A stretch of 64,000 bases of DNA from Galbitalea sp036271875. GTDB lineage: Bacteria > Actinomycetota > Actinomycetes > Actinomycetales > Microbacteriaceae. Below are positions 9,807 through 18,154 of this stretch, one piece after another; position 1 is the first letter of the stretch; every line of letters begins with the position of its first letter. A program made the translations under genes and the position numbers. The stretch lies in NCBI GenBank assembly GCA_036271875.1, contig DATAZU010000017.1, positions 124,001 to 188,000 on the forward strand, read 5' to 3'. Under the pieces are notes generated by a model. It was not told the DNA's origin. It saw only the letters and a program-made list of their open reading frames with translations, and did no database searches.

Positions 9807-9899
9807 CCCCCTGATCCAATTTCCGGACCTATTCATTGTCCCTCTTGGGATGCCGATGGCAATAGCCACCTTCGAGGGGAGAGACCACGCAAACATGCC

Positions 9900-9909
9900 G
9901 TTATGACGC
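9900..9909 (-). promoter_or_regulatory. Shared 10-mer GCGTCATAAC, copy upstream of the sigma gene
   Basis: This is the second exact copy of the 10-mer found at 8113-8122, in the same orientation, about 95 nt before the sigma start at 9806. Its position suits an autoregulated ECF promoter -10 region, which is inference. Confidence 0.3.
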
Positions 9910-10048
9910 GGTTCGATGGTGAAACATTGTCTCATTTTGGTAACGGGCGGCGCGCTTCGCGGCCCCGTGGACGAATCGAGCCGGTAAGGCGACCGAACCG
10001 GTTGGCAACCCCGCGCGCTCGCGAGTGGCCTCTGGCTAGGGTGTGACC

Positions 10049-10999
10049 GTGGCTAAGCAGACACCGCCGAAGAAACCGGGCCGGTTCGCGCCTCTCGTGG
10101 CCGCAGTCAAAAAACTGTTCGTCGTCCGGGTTGTCCTCTACTACTCGAGCGTTCAGGGTCCCCTTCTGGCGAGCGGTCTCGCGTACCAGGCGATCTTCGC
10201 CGTGTTTGCCGCCGTATGGGTCGGATTCTCGATCGTTGGCATTGTCGTGGCAGGCAATCACGACCTGCAGACGCCGCTCATCACCGTTCTTTCGAACGCG
10301 GTGCCCGGCCTCATTAAGACGCCCGGCGGATCGGGTGCGATCGACCCGAAGGTGTTGCTCAGCGCGGGGGCCTTCACCCTGTCGGGAATCATCGCCCTCA
10401 TCGGTGTACTCGTGACCGCACTCGGCTGGCTGGCATCTGCCCGCACGGGCATCCGCATCCTCTTCGGCCTGCCACAGCCCCGGACGAATTTTCTGCTGCT
10501 CAAGCTGCGCGACCTCGGTGTTGGCATCGGTCTCGCGATCGCGCTGATCGTGTCCGCCGCGCTGTCCGTCGCGGGTTCGGCGCTTACGACGGTGCTGTTG
10601 CCGGTCATCGGCGTCTCGTCACACTCCTTTGTCGGCGCGCTACTCGGTCGGATCGTCACTCTCGCGGTGATGTTTCTGCTCGATGCGTTCACCCTCGCCG
10701 CGTTCTATCGAGTCATGGCGGGAGTACAAATTCCGTTCCGGCAGCTCATCGGCGGTGTGCTCCTCGGGGCCGTTGCCCTCGGCGCGCTCAAGGTCCTTGG
10801 TGGAAGTCTGCTCGCAGTTTCCAAGAACAATCCGTTGCTCGCATCCTTCGCCGTCATCCTTGGATTGCTGATCTTCTTCAATTTCGTGTGCCAGATCATC
10901 CTCATTGCCGCGGCGTGGATCAAGGTGCGGATGTCGGATCGCGCCGAACGGATGGCCCCGCCGGACGACGCGACCGAGAACGTCGCCGCCCCTCAGTAG
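10049..10999 (+). CDS. YihY/BrkB-family multi-pass membrane protein
   Basis: This is a protein of about 316 residues with a basic N-terminus and six to seven hydrophobic segments. The family hallmark LYYSSVQGPLLASGLAYQAIFAVFAA comes first, and a later VLLGAVALGALKVLGG ... NPLLASFAVILGLLIFFNF region matches the YihY (formerly ribonuclease BN) family. The function is not settled; members are integral inner-membrane proteins. GTG at 10049 is preferred because AGGG lies 8 nt upstream; GTG 10043 is in frame but has only 2 nt. It lies 9 nt before the exonuclease gene and divergent from the sigma gene. Confidence 0.8.
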   Translation: MAKQTPPKKPGRFAPLVAAVKKLFVVRVVLYYSSVQGPLLASGLAYQAIFAVFAAVWVGFSIVGIVVAGNHDLQTPLITVLSNAVPGLIKTPGGSGAIDPKVLLSAGAFTLSGIIALIGVLVTALGWLASARTGIRILFGLPQPRTNFLLLKLRDLGVGIGLAIALIVSAALSVAGSALTTVLLPVIGVSSHSFVGALLGRIVTLAVMFLLDAFTLAAFYRVMAGVQIPFRQLIGGVLLGAVALGALKVLGGSLLAVSKNNPLLASFAVILGLLIFFNFVCQIILIAAAWIKVRMSDRAERMAPPDDATENVAAPQ

Positions 11000-11008
11000 A
11001 GTCGTGCC

Positions 11009-11842
11009 ATGGCCAAACCCCTCCGCATCGCGACCATAAATACCAACGGAGTCCGCGCCGCATACCGGCGCGGCATGGCCACCTGGCTGGATGCGCGAGA
11101 TGTTGACATCCTCGCTATCCAGGAAGTTCGCGCCTCCACGGCCGACCTCGAGGGGCTGCTCGGCCCCGACTGGGACATCCTGCACGATCCGGCTACCGCG
11201 AAGGGGCGCGCCGGCGTTGCGCTCGCCTCGCGCGCGAAGGCCAGTATCCACCGGGTCACCCTGGGCGACGAAGATTTCGACAGCGCCGGCCGATGGCTCG
11301 AAGCCGACTACGAAGTCGGCGACAAGATCGTCACCGTCGTCTCGACCTACGTGCACTCCGGCGAGGCGGATACCCCAAAGCAGGTTGAGAAGTACCGCTT
11401 TTTGGACGCCATGGAAGCCCGGATGCCGGAGCTCGAGAAGCACAGCAGATACGCGGTCATCCTGGGCGATCTCAATGTCGGTCATCGCAAGCTGGACATC
11501 CGCAACTGGCGAGGTAACCAGAAGGCTGCCGGCTTCCTGCCAGACGAGCGCGCCTACTGGGACCGCTTCGTCGGCGCTGAGGACGACCCGAACTACAACG
11601 CTGGCGCCGGTCTCGGCTGGGTGGATGTTGGTCGCAGGTGGGCGGGCGAAGTCGATGGTCCGTACACCTGGTGGAGCTGGCGCGGACAGGCTTTCGTCAA
11701 CGACACCGGCTGGCGCATCGACTACCAGCTCGCGACTCCCGCTCTCGCGGCGACCGTGAAGAACTACTCCGTCGACAAGGCCGCCAGCTACGACGAGCGC
11801 TTCAGCGATCACACTCCCGTTGTGGTCGACTACGCCCTCTAG
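11009..11842 (+). CDS. xth: Exodeoxyribonuclease III (AP endonuclease)
   Basis: A complete 277-residue member of the exonuclease III/EEP family, acting in base-excision repair at abasic sites and 3' blocks. Visible motifs are IATINTNGVRAA (N, metal-binding region), AIQEVRAS (catalytic Glu), GDLNVGHRKLDIRN (Asp/Asn), GWRIDYQL and the terminal SDHTPVVVDY with the catalytic His. Length and motif order match the bacterial family. It starts 9 nt after the YihY-type gene, so the two are probably co-transcribed. Confidence 0.93.
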   Translation: MAKPLRIATINTNGVRAAYRRGMATWLDARDVDILAIQEVRASTADLEGLLGPDWDILHDPATAKGRAGVALASRAKASIHRVTLGDEDFDSAGRWLEADYEVGDKIVTVVSTYVHSGEADTPKQVEKYRFLDAMEARMPELEKHSRYAVILGDLNVGHRKLDIRNWRGNQKAAGFLPDERAYWDRFVGAEDDPNYNAGAGLGWVDVGRRWAGEVDGPYTWWSWRGQAFVNDTGWRIDYQLATPALAATVKNYSVDKAASYDERFSDHTPVVVDYAL

Positions 11843-11884
11843 CCCCGTCGACGCTCACGGTCTCGACCGCGGCAGTCGACTCAG

Positions 11885-11908
11885 CTCCCTGAGCCTGTCG
11901 AAGGGCCC
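11885..11908 (+). repeat. Dispersed REP-like repeat, intergenic copy
   Basis: CTCCCTGAGCCTGTCGAAGG (plus GCCC) matches the widespread short repeat whose complement reads CCTTCGACAGGCTCAGGG. It lies between the exonuclease gene and trpS. More or less exact copies occur at 21450-21472, 23128-23168, 25328-25349, 62025-62049 and 62075-62099. Confidence 0.7.
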
Positions 11909-11927
11909 AACCTGAGAGACTGTACGC

Positions 11928-12935
11928 ATGAGCGCAGAACCTCGACTGTTTTCCGGCATGCAGCCGTCTGCAGACTCGCTGCAGATTGGCAACTACATCG
12001 GGGCACTCCTGCAGTGGCGCCAGATGCAGGAAACGAACGACGCCATCTTCTGCGTCGTCGACCTGCACGCACTCACCGTCCCACAGAATCCGAAGCTGCT
12101 TGCGCAGCAGACCAGGAAGACCGCGGCGCAGTACATCGCGGCCGGCATCGATCCGGTCAAGTCGATTCTGTTTGTGCAGTCGCACGTCCCCGCGCATCCT
12201 GAGCTCGCCTGGATCCTGGACACCATCACCGGCTACGGCGAGGCCGCGCGGATGACCCAGTTCAAGGACAAGGCGGCGAAGCAGGGCCGGGATGCCGCAT
12301 CCGTCGGTCTCTTCGCGTATCCGATGCTGATGGCAGCGGACATCCTGCTCTACGACACCGACGTTGTTCCCGTTGGCGATGATCAGAAGCAGCACGTTGA
12401 GCTGGCTCGAGACCTGGCCGCACGTTTCAACTCGCGGTTCGGAGAGACGTTCGTTGTGCCGACACCGGTCATCATGAAGGAGACCGCACGGATCTATGAC
12501 CTTCAAAATCCGACCGCGAAGATGAGCAAGTCCGCCACCACGGACGCCGGGGTGGTTTGGATGCTCGACGACGCAGCCAAGACGGCGAAGAAGTTCAAGT
12601 CCGCTGTGACCGACGACGACCGCGAGATCCGGTTTGATCGCAAGACGAAACCGGGGGTCTCCAACCTGTTGACGATCCTGTCCGCGTTCACCGGGACATC
12701 CGTTGCCGATCTCGAGGTGTCGTTCGACGGCAAGGGCTACGGCGACCTGAAGAGCACCGTGGCGGATGCGGTTGTCGCGACGTTTGAGCCGATGCGCGCC
12801 CGCGCGCTCGAGCTGCTGGCTGACCCCGCCGAGCTCGACCGAATTCTCGGCACCAACGCCGAGCGAGCGATCGCGATCGCCGAGCCGAAGCTGCGGCTCG
12901 CCTACGACCGCATCGGACTCCTGCGGCGGCCATGA
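11928..12935 (+). CDS. trpS: Tryptophan--tRNA ligase
   Basis: A class I aminoacyl-tRNA synthetase of 335 residues that charges tRNA-Trp. The HIGH-equivalent is in SGMQPSADSLQIGNYIGALL, the tryptophan-pocket region is MTQFKDKAAKQG ... YPMLMAADILLYDTDVVPVG, and the signature loop is AKMSKSA (KMSKS). The length is normal for bacterial TrpRS. Its stop overlaps the start of the following acetyltransferase by 4 bases (ATGA). Confidence 0.95.
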   Translation: MSAEPRLFSGMQPSADSLQIGNYIGALLQWRQMQETNDAIFCVVDLHALTVPQNPKLLAQQTRKTAAQYIAAGIDPVKSILFVQSHVPAHPELAWILDTITGYGEAARMTQFKDKAAKQGRDAASVGLFAYPMLMAADILLYDTDVVPVGDDQKQHVELARDLAARFNSRFGETFVVPTPVIMKETARIYDLQNPTAKMSKSATTDAGVVWMLDDAAKTAKKFKSAVTDDDREIRFDRKTKPGVSNLLTILSAFTGTSVADLEVSFDGKGYGDLKSTVADAVVATFEPMRARALELLADPAELDRILGTNAERAIAIAEPKLRLAYDRIGLLRRP

Positions 12936-13480
12936 GACCGGTAGCGCTGCGCACCGCGCGACTTCTGCTCGACGCGCCAACCAGCGCGGACGTCGACCTG
13001 ATCACCGAGTACTGCAACGACGACGCCTTTCGCGGACCGTCGATGGTCACGCCATGGCCATACGAACGTCAGGACGCCGTCGACTTCGTGACACTGAGCG
13101 CCGAGGGCTGGGCCGCCGAGAGCGAATTCACCTGGGGCATCCGTCTCGATGGTGCGTTGGTCGGGATGGTCGGGTATCGCACCGGGGCTCGCGACATCGG
13201 ATTTTGGCTGGGGGCAGGGTATCGGGGCCGTGGTCTTGTGCCAGAGGCGGTCGGCGGGGTGCTCGACTGGGTGTTCGAGCGCGACGTGCCGGATGTGTCC
13301 TGGGAGACGACCGTGGGCAATCTGCCGTCGATGGCGGTCGCCCGCAAGGCCGGCTTCACGTACACCGGTATCAACATCGGCCATTTCACGGCGCGCGATG
13401 GGACGCATCCTCCGACCTGGCAGGGCATCCTCCGGGCAACAGACTCACGGGCGCCGAAGCCGGGCTGGCCGCACGCCTAA
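12932..13480 (+). CDS. GNAT-family N-acetyltransferase, RimJ/RimL-like
   Basis: 182 residues. The N-terminus RTARLLLDAPTSADVDLI is typical of the RimJ/RimL (Acetyltransf_3) branch. The acetyl-CoA loop is GFWLGAGYRGRGLVPEAV, close to the Q/R-x-x-G-x-G/A consensus, and NLPSMAVARKAGFTYTG is the usual C-terminal asparagine/helix motif. The substrate cannot be read from the sequence; protein N-terminal or small-molecule acetylation is possible. It is translationally coupled to trpS through an ATGA overlap. Confidence 0.85.
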   Translation: MRPVALRTARLLLDAPTSADVDLITEYCNDDAFRGPSMVTPWPYERQDAVDFVTLSAEGWAAESEFTWGIRLDGALVGMVGYRTGARDIGFWLGAGYRGRGLVPEAVGGVLDWVFERDVPDVSWETTVGNLPSMAVARKAGFTYTGINIGHFTARDGTHPPTWQGILRATDSRAPKPGWPHA

Positions 13481-13486
13481 GTCCCT

Positions 13487-14266
13487 CTAGGGGCGACCGA
13501 TCACCAGGCGCAGGCCGCCATCGAAGGTGGACTGGGTGCGCAGCGCGCCGTAGCGCGCATCCCACGCCCCGGATGCGAGGTCGGCGGAGAGGTCGCGGAC
13601 GAACCTGTCCTGGATGTCGTCGCCGACGAAACTCCACGCCGAGTTGGCCTTGCGCGCGCCCGGTTCGAGCAGGACTTCTGGTCGTCCATAGAACGCCTGG
13701 TTGAAACCGTCGGTGCAGTCGTGCGGGACCGGGACGGTGCGAATCTCGGCGGTGCCGCCCAGGGCGTCCGTGACCCGCGCGAGACTCGGGAATCGCCCGG
13801 CCTCGGTCTCCAGCACCTCGGGAGCGTAGTCGGACAGCCAGAAGTGTTCGTCGACGTCCGGGTCGATCGTCAGGATGACGACGGGGCCGCGGGCGACTCG
13901 CCGCAACTCGCCGAGTCCCGAGGCGAGGTCGGGCCACTGGTGCACTGAGAACGTCGCCATCGCCGCATCGAAGCTGCCGTCGGCGAATGGCAGCGCATCC
14001 GCCGTTGCGTCGATGGCCGGGCGATCGATCGGTCTCTGCGCGCGCATGGATGCCGACGGCTCGACGGCCGTCACCTCGCGGTCGGTTGGTTCGTACGAGC
14101 CCGCCCCAGCGCCGACGTTCAGGACAGTCATACTTGTGCCGAGCGCATCCAGAATCGCGGCCCCGATCCGTGGATCGGGGCGCCGGTAGTCCGTGTACCC
14201 GGGGCCGATCCTGCTGTAGTCGGCGTCCCCGGCACTGCCATCGCTGTGCGCGCGTTTAGTCACCAT
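13487..14266 (-). CDS. Class I SAM-dependent methyltransferase
   Basis: 259 residues from the ATG at 14266 (MVTKRAHSDG). The frame is open further upstream, but that part is low-complexity and antisense to the HAD gene, so I excluded it. The SAM-binding glycine loop is VLNVGAGAGSYEP, followed by the acidic residue in VTAVEPS, DATADALPFADGSFDAAMA (motif II) and SVHQWPDLASGLGELRRVARG (motif III), as in UbiE/Methyltransf_11 enzymes. The acceptor substrate is unknown. It is convergent with the acetyltransferase and divergent from the HAD hydrolase (54-bp gap). Confidence 0.83.
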   Translation of the reverse strand: MVTKRAHSDGSAGDADYSRIGPGYTDYRRPDPRIGAAILDALGTSMTVLNVGAGAGSYEPTDREVTAVEPSASMRAQRPIDRPAIDATADALPFADGSFDAAMATFSVHQWPDLASGLGELRRVARGPVVILTIDPDVDEHFWLSDYAPEVLETEAGRFPSLARVTDALGGTAEIRTVPVPHDCTDGFNQAFYGRPEVLLEPGARKANSAWSFVGDDIQDRFVRDLSADLASGAWDARYGALRTQSTFDGGLRLVIGRP

Positions 14267-14320
14267 GCCATCGTGACACGTTGGCGCCGTCGGGTGCGGC
14301 TTATCGGGCAGGATGGATGC

Positions 14321-15028
14321 GTGATCTCCGTCGTGCTCTTCGACCTCGACGACACGCTGTTCGCGCATCGCAAGGCGGTCGAGGACGGCGTGCTCGCGCA
14401 TCTGAATGCAACCGGCGTCGCCGGGCACGAGGGCTCGGCTGCGCGCTGGACCGAGCTCGAGGAGTTGCACTACTCCCGCTACCTGTCCGGCGAACTCGAC
14501 TACCTCGGTCAGCGTCGCGCCCGCGCTCGCGACTTCATGACCGACTTTGGCGTCGTGCTCGATCGCGATGCCGAAGCGGAGGAATGGTTTGAGGACTACC
14601 TGCACTCGTACCGCGCGGCCTGGACGCTGCACGACGATGCGCTGCCCGCCCTGGACGCGCTCGGTTCCTTTCGCCTGGGAGTCATCACGAACGGCGTGAC
14701 TCATTTCCAGCAGCCGAAGCTGGACCGCCTCGGTCTCACACCGTATTTCGATCACGTCATCACGTCGGGCGATTTCGGCGCGGTCAAGCCGGATCCGAGC
14801 ATCTTCCTGCACGCCTGCTCGGTGTTTGGCGTTCAGCCCGCCGATGCGGCTTACGTTGGCGACCGGCTCAACACCGACGCGATCGGGGCGAGCGCCGCCG
14901 GGCTCCACGGCATCTGGCTGGCTCGCCACGGCGCATCCACCGCCGAGCTGGCCGCCGCATCCGGTGTCGCCGTTATCCGCACACTGGCTGCGCTCCCGCC
15001 ACTCCTGGGTGCCCTCCCACTTCCGTAA
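14321..15028 (+). CDS. HAD-superfamily hydrolase, C-terminus ending in a palindromic element
   Basis: 235 residues from the GTG at 14321 (VISVVLFDLDDTLF), preceded by GGATGG. Motif I is DLDDT, motif II is VITNG and motif III/IV is KPDPSIFLHAC ... YVGDRLNTDAIGA, so this is a subfamily IA phosphatase-like protein of the YjjG/2-haloacid dehalogenase type. The substrate is unknown. The stop codon TAA at 15026-15028 lies within the first inverted arm of the element at 15025-15112, so the extreme C-terminus (GALPLP) may have been reshaped by its arrival. Confidence 0.85.
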   Translation: MISVVLFDLDDTLFAHRKAVEDGVLAHLNATGVAGHEGSAARWTELEELHYSRYLSGELDYLGQRRARARDFMTDFGVVLDRDAEAEEWFEDYLHSYRAAWTLHDDALPALDALGSFRLGVITNGVTHFQQPKLDRLGLTPYFDHVITSGDFGAVKPDPSIFLHACSVFGVQPADAAYVGDRLNTDAIGASAAGLHGIWLARHGASTAELAAASGVAVIRTLAALPPLLGALPLP

Positions 15029-15112
15029 CTCATGCAGAAATTCTGCCCGGGGGCGAGTGCTCGCGACATTCCGGCCATCTCGGAGGTGCGAAGAAAAATC
15101 TGCATGAGTTAC
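15025..15112. repeat. Palindromic TIR element E1
   Basis: Perfect 14-bp terminal inverted repeats (GTAACTCATGCAGA at 15025-15038, its complement at 15099-15112) enclose 60 bp. It shares its ends with E2 (16081) and E3 (29306). It lies between two convergent genes, and the TAA in each arm provides the stop codon of the neighbour on that side. Confidence 0.8.
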
Positions 15113-15981
15113 GCACGTTGACGATCGGATACGAGCTTGGCAATTGCCCCCGCCACGAGTTCAGGTCGCTGCATGGTGTGCTGATAGGCAGGTCGCAGGG
15201 TCATGTAGCCGAGTCGAGCGAGCGCCAGATCCCGCCCGCGATCGCTGACGTGCTTTTCCCAACCGTCGTGCGCCGTCCTGCTATCCGCCTCGACGACCAG
15301 GCATCCGGCGACCACGAAGTCCACTCGACCGATCCCCTCGAAGCTGACCTGAGACTCGCATGAATGTCCCGTCGACCCGATGATCAATCGCAGCATGGTC
15401 TCCTGACCAGACTCGGCACTGCCGTCGACGAGCTCCCGAAGGTGGCAGACCCGCTCCGGCGCCTTCGCGAAAATCGCCGATAGGTCCCCCTCTTCGATCC
15501 GACCCAGGTGTAGTGCATTGTCAATCGACGCGAGAGCGTGGCCCGGTTCCTGACATCGCAGCGACTGTGCAAGGGCGTCGATGATTCCTACGCTGAACTC
15601 GGTGGCGTTGTCATCGATCAGAGGATGCCAGTGAAGTTGCACTCCGTGCCGATTGAATGGGGTGAGCGGAATGAACCTGTCTTTTGGGCTGCGGGATCGC
15701 GACATTGAGTGATCCATGTGAACGTGCGTTCTCGAGGCGTCAAACGCGAAAATCCCCATCGAGCTCAGGGCGGAGACGCAGGCCAGCCGGCCCCCAATCC
15801 TGACCGCCTCGACCAGATGGTGGTCGGTGCCCGGCAGCACGTAATGATCCCGGCGTGCCCGTACCAGGTGGCCGCCGCGCACCGCGGCCGTGAGTCCAAA
15901 AGTTGTAGCGCCGAGCGACATAAGCTCGGCCCTACTCAGCACGCGCCTACCCATCGCTTCGAAAGCCGTATCCCATCCCAT
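15109..15981 (-). CDS. DUF559-family protein with AbiEi-like N-terminal domain
   Basis: 290 residues. The N-terminal 110 residues (VLSRAELMSLGATTFGLTAA ... LVRARRDHYVLPG ... GGRLACVSALSSMGIF) resemble the winged-helix region of AbiEi-type antitoxin proteins. The C-terminus resembles a Vsr/PD-(D/E)xK nuclease fold of the DUF559 type: GIGRVDFVVAGCLVVEADSR (Asp ... Glu-Ala-Asp), then RDLALARLGYMTLRP. The nuclease activity is unproven. It stands alone, with palindromic elements of the same terminal sequence on both sides (E1 overlapping its stop, E2 about 100 bp before its start). Relatives occur at 57585-58228 (decayed) and from 63538. Confidence 0.8.
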   Translation of the reverse strand: MGWDTAFEAMGRRVLSRAELMSLGATTFGLTAAVRGGHLVRARRDHYVLPGTDHHLVEAVRIGGRLACVSALSSMGIFAFDASRTHVHMDHSMSRSRSPKDRFIPLTPFNRHGVQLHWHPLIDDNATEFSVGIIDALAQSLRCQEPGHALASIDNALHLGRIEEGDLSAIFAKAPERVCHLRELVDGSAESGQETMLRLIIGSTGHSCESQVSFEGIGRVDFVVAGCLVVEADSRTAHDGWEKHVSDRGRDLALARLGYMTLRPAYQHTMQRPELVAGAIAKLVSDRQRA

Positions 15982-16080
15982 CCCACGATGATCGGCGGCA
16001 TCCGAATGCCAGCCGGCGACCTCGGCGAATCGGTGGGCACCGATCGACTCTCGACAGCTGCGATGGACCGGAGTTCACTT

Positions 16081-16172
16081 CCGTAACTCATGCTTATTTC
16101 AGAAGCGGGCAACCAATCCCGCGGTGTTCCAGCAATCCCGCCTGCGAAGCAAAAATTCTGCATGAGTTACGG
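16081..16172. repeat. Palindromic TIR element E2
   Basis: Perfect 13-bp ends CCGTAACTCATGC (16081-16093 and the complement at 16160-16172) surround a 66-bp centre. Read on the minus strand the interior has CAGAATTTTTGCTTCGCA and GGAACACCGCGGG, related to the interiors of E1 and E3. It lies between the DUF559 gene and the FMN riboswitch. Confidence 0.8.
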
Positions 16173-16233
16173 AGGTGGGCAGGGCGCCGGGCGGGAATGA
16201 AACGAGTCGGGGACGGGTTGGTAGAGTGAGAAT

Positions 16234-16362
16234 GTGCTCCGGGGTCGGTGAGAGTCCGAACCGGTGGTGATAGTCCACGAGCCGCAAGATCGTCAGGTCG
16301 AGCGGTTGACTCGGTGAAATTCCGAGACCGACGGTTAAAGTCCGGATGGGAGGCAGCACACG
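16234..16362 (+). promoter_or_regulatory. FMN riboswitch (RFN element)
   Basis: All conserved RFN blocks are present in order: GGGGTCGGTGAGAGTCC, ACCGGTGGTGATAGTCC, TTGACTCGGTGAAATTCCGA, GACCGACGGTTAAAGTCC and GGATGGGAGGCAGCAC. The element ends about 60 nt before ribD. FMN binding is expected to reduce expression of the riboflavin genes, by sequestering the ribosome site or by termination. The final expression platform could not be resolved by eye. Confidence 0.96.
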
Positions 16363-16421
16363 GTTTAGAGCGCGCCAGCGACCGAACCGAGCGACCCGGA
16401 GCCTTGAAGATTGAGGACCGG

Positions 16422-17453
16422 ATGCAAGCCCCGAGCGAAAAGGCACGCGCAGTCGAAGCGGCAATGCGCCACGCGCTCGACCTCGCCACGCGCAGCCCGG
16501 CGACCGGCATCAACCCGCAGGTCGGCTGCGTGCTCATCAACCAGGCGGGCGAGATCGTTGCTGAGGGCTGGCACCGTGGTGCCGGTACGCCGCACGCCGA
16601 GATCGACGCTCTGAGTAAGGTGGCCGACGCGCGAGGCCTCATCGCCGTCGTCACCCTCGAGCCCTGCAACCACACCGGTCGCACCGGGCCCTGCTCCGAG
16701 GCACTCATTGCGGCGGGTGTCTCCGAGGTCTTCTACGCGGTCGCCGACCCCGGCATCCGCGAGGGCGGCGGGGCCGAGCGCCTGGCCGAGGCCGGCATTG
16801 CGGTCACCGGCGGAATCCTGCGCCAGGAGGCCGAAGATTTTCAGCACAAGTGGCTCACGTCGGCCCGGCTGCGGCGCCCGTACATCACGATTAAGTGGGC
16901 TTCGACGCTCGACGGTCGGGCAGCCGCGGAGGATGGCACGAGCCAGTGGATCACCGGAACGGCCGCGCGCCAACGCGTGCACGAGCAGCGCTCGGAGAGC
17001 GACGCAATCATCGTCGGCACGGGCACGGCTCTCGCGGATGACCCTTCGCTCACCGCTCGAGGAGACGCGGGAGAGCTGATGGAGCACCAGCCGACCGCGG
17101 TCGTCATCGGCGAGCGCCCAATTCCGCAGAGCGCCAAGCTTCGCTCCCATCCCGGCGGGTTCATCGAGTTCCTCACGCGCGACCTCTCCGAGGTGATGCG
17201 CGACCTGTTTGACCGCGGCCTCCGGCGCGTCTACGTCGAGGGCGGTCCGACGCTCGAGAGCGCCCTCATCGCCCATGACCTCGTCGACGAGTACGCGATC
17301 TACCTTGCTCCGGCCCTCCTCGGCGGAGGCAAGCTCGCCGTCGGTGATATCGGCGCCCGCAGCATGCCCGACATCCGTCGGCTCGACATCCGCGGTGTCG
17401 AGCAACTCGGAAACGATCTTTTGATCAGCGCACGACGCGCGGATATGGAGTAG
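16422..17453 (+). CDS. ribD: Bifunctional riboflavin deaminase/reductase RibD
   Basis: 343 residues from the ATG at 16422, with GAGGAC upstream. The frame is open further left, but that part is the riboswitch. RibD catalyses the second and third steps of riboflavin synthesis (deamination of diaminohydroxyphosphoribosylaminopyrimidine, then ribosyl side-chain reduction). The deaminase domain carries the zinc motifs TPHAEIDAL and TLEPCNHTGRTGPC. The reductase domain has IKWASTLDGRAA, SDAIIVGTGTALADDP and VYVEGGPTLESALI. It is the first gene of ribD-ribE-ribBA-ribH; ribE begins 2 nt after its stop. Confidence 0.96.
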   Translation: MQAPSEKARAVEAAMRHALDLATRSPATGINPQVGCVLINQAGEIVAEGWHRGAGTPHAEIDALSKVADARGLIAVVTLEPCNHTGRTGPCSEALIAAGVSEVFYAVADPGIREGGGAERLAEAGIAVTGGILRQEAEDFQHKWLTSARLRRPYITIKWASTLDGRAAAEDGTSQWITGTAARQRVHEQRSESDAIIVGTGTALADDPSLTARGDAGELMEHQPTAVVIGERPIPQSAKLRSHPGGFIEFLTRDLSEVMRDLFDRGLRRVYVEGGPTLESALIAHDLVDEYAIYLAPALLGGGKLAVGDIGARSMPDIRRLDIRGVEQLGNDLLISARRADME

Positions 17454-17455
17454 CA

Positions 17456-18154
17456 ATGTTCACCGGAATCATCGAAGAAAAGGGCGAGGTGCTGGCTTGG
17501 ACACCCAGCGCGGATGCCGCCCGAATCACGATCAAGGCTCCCCTCGCAGTCTCGGATGCGAAGCACGGCGACTCGATCTCGGTCGGTGGCGTCTGCCTCA
17601 CGGTTATCGAGCAGGGTGACGACTGGTTCACGGCGGATGTCATGGCCGAGTCCATCGCGATGAGCACCCTGTCCGAGATCCGCACGGGCGATCTCGTCAA
17701 CCTCGAGCGCGCCGCGAAGATTGGCGACCGCATCGGCGGTCACCTGGTTCAGGGGCACATCGATGGCACAAGCGAAATCCTGTCGATTACCGATGGCAGC
17801 GCCTGGCGCGTGGTCCGATTCACGCTGCACCGCGACCTCGCGTCTCTGGTCGCACGCAAGGGTTCGATCGCGATCGACGGCATCTCACTGACGGTCAGTG
17901 CCGTCGGCGACGACTGGTTCGAGGTTTCGCTCATTCCCGAAACGCTCGAGGCGACGACGCTCGGGGCGAAGCGCTCCGGCGACCTCGTCAACATCGAGAC
18001 CGACATCCTCGCGCGCCAGGTCCAGCGCATGCTGATGCTCGGCGGCGACGAACTCCAGCCCACCACTTCGGTGAGCGCACCACCACAGCGGATCGGCTTC
18101 TCGGTCCCGGGTCTCGATGCGTCGAGCATCGACAGCGAAAGGACACAGTCATGA
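17456..18154 (+). CDS. ribE: Riboflavin synthase alpha chain
   Basis: 232 residues, two tandem lumazine-binding domains (MFTGIIEEKGEV ... GDSISVGGVCLTVI, then GGHLVQGHIDGT ... GSIAIDGISLTVSAVGDDWFEVSLIPETL). It dismutates two 6,7-dimethyl-8-ribityllumazines to riboflavin and the pyrimidinedione. It ends in an ATGA overlap with ribBA. The tail after residue 200 (TTSVSAPPQRIGF) is a short extension. Confidence 0.95.
   Translation: MFTGIIEEKGEVLAWTPSADAARITIKAPLAVSDAKHGDSISVGGVCLTVIEQGDDWFTADVMAESIAMSTLSEIRTGDLVNLERAAKIGDRIGGHLVQGHIDGTSEILSITDGSAWRVVRFTLHRDLASLVARKGSIAIDGISLTVSAVGDDWFEVSLIPETLEATTLGAKRSGDLVNIETDILARQVQRMLMLGGDELQPTTSVSAPPQRIGFSVPGLDASSIDSERTQS

Noticed and set aside
13487..14929. 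Long minus-strand frame as a single methyltransferase of 480 residues
   Set aside because: Everything before MVTKRAH is antisense to the HAD gene and unlike the family; the protein starts at 14266.
16248..16421. N-terminal extension of RibD
   Set aside because: This stretch is the FMN riboswitch, and the family starts at about MQAPSEKARAVEAAM.
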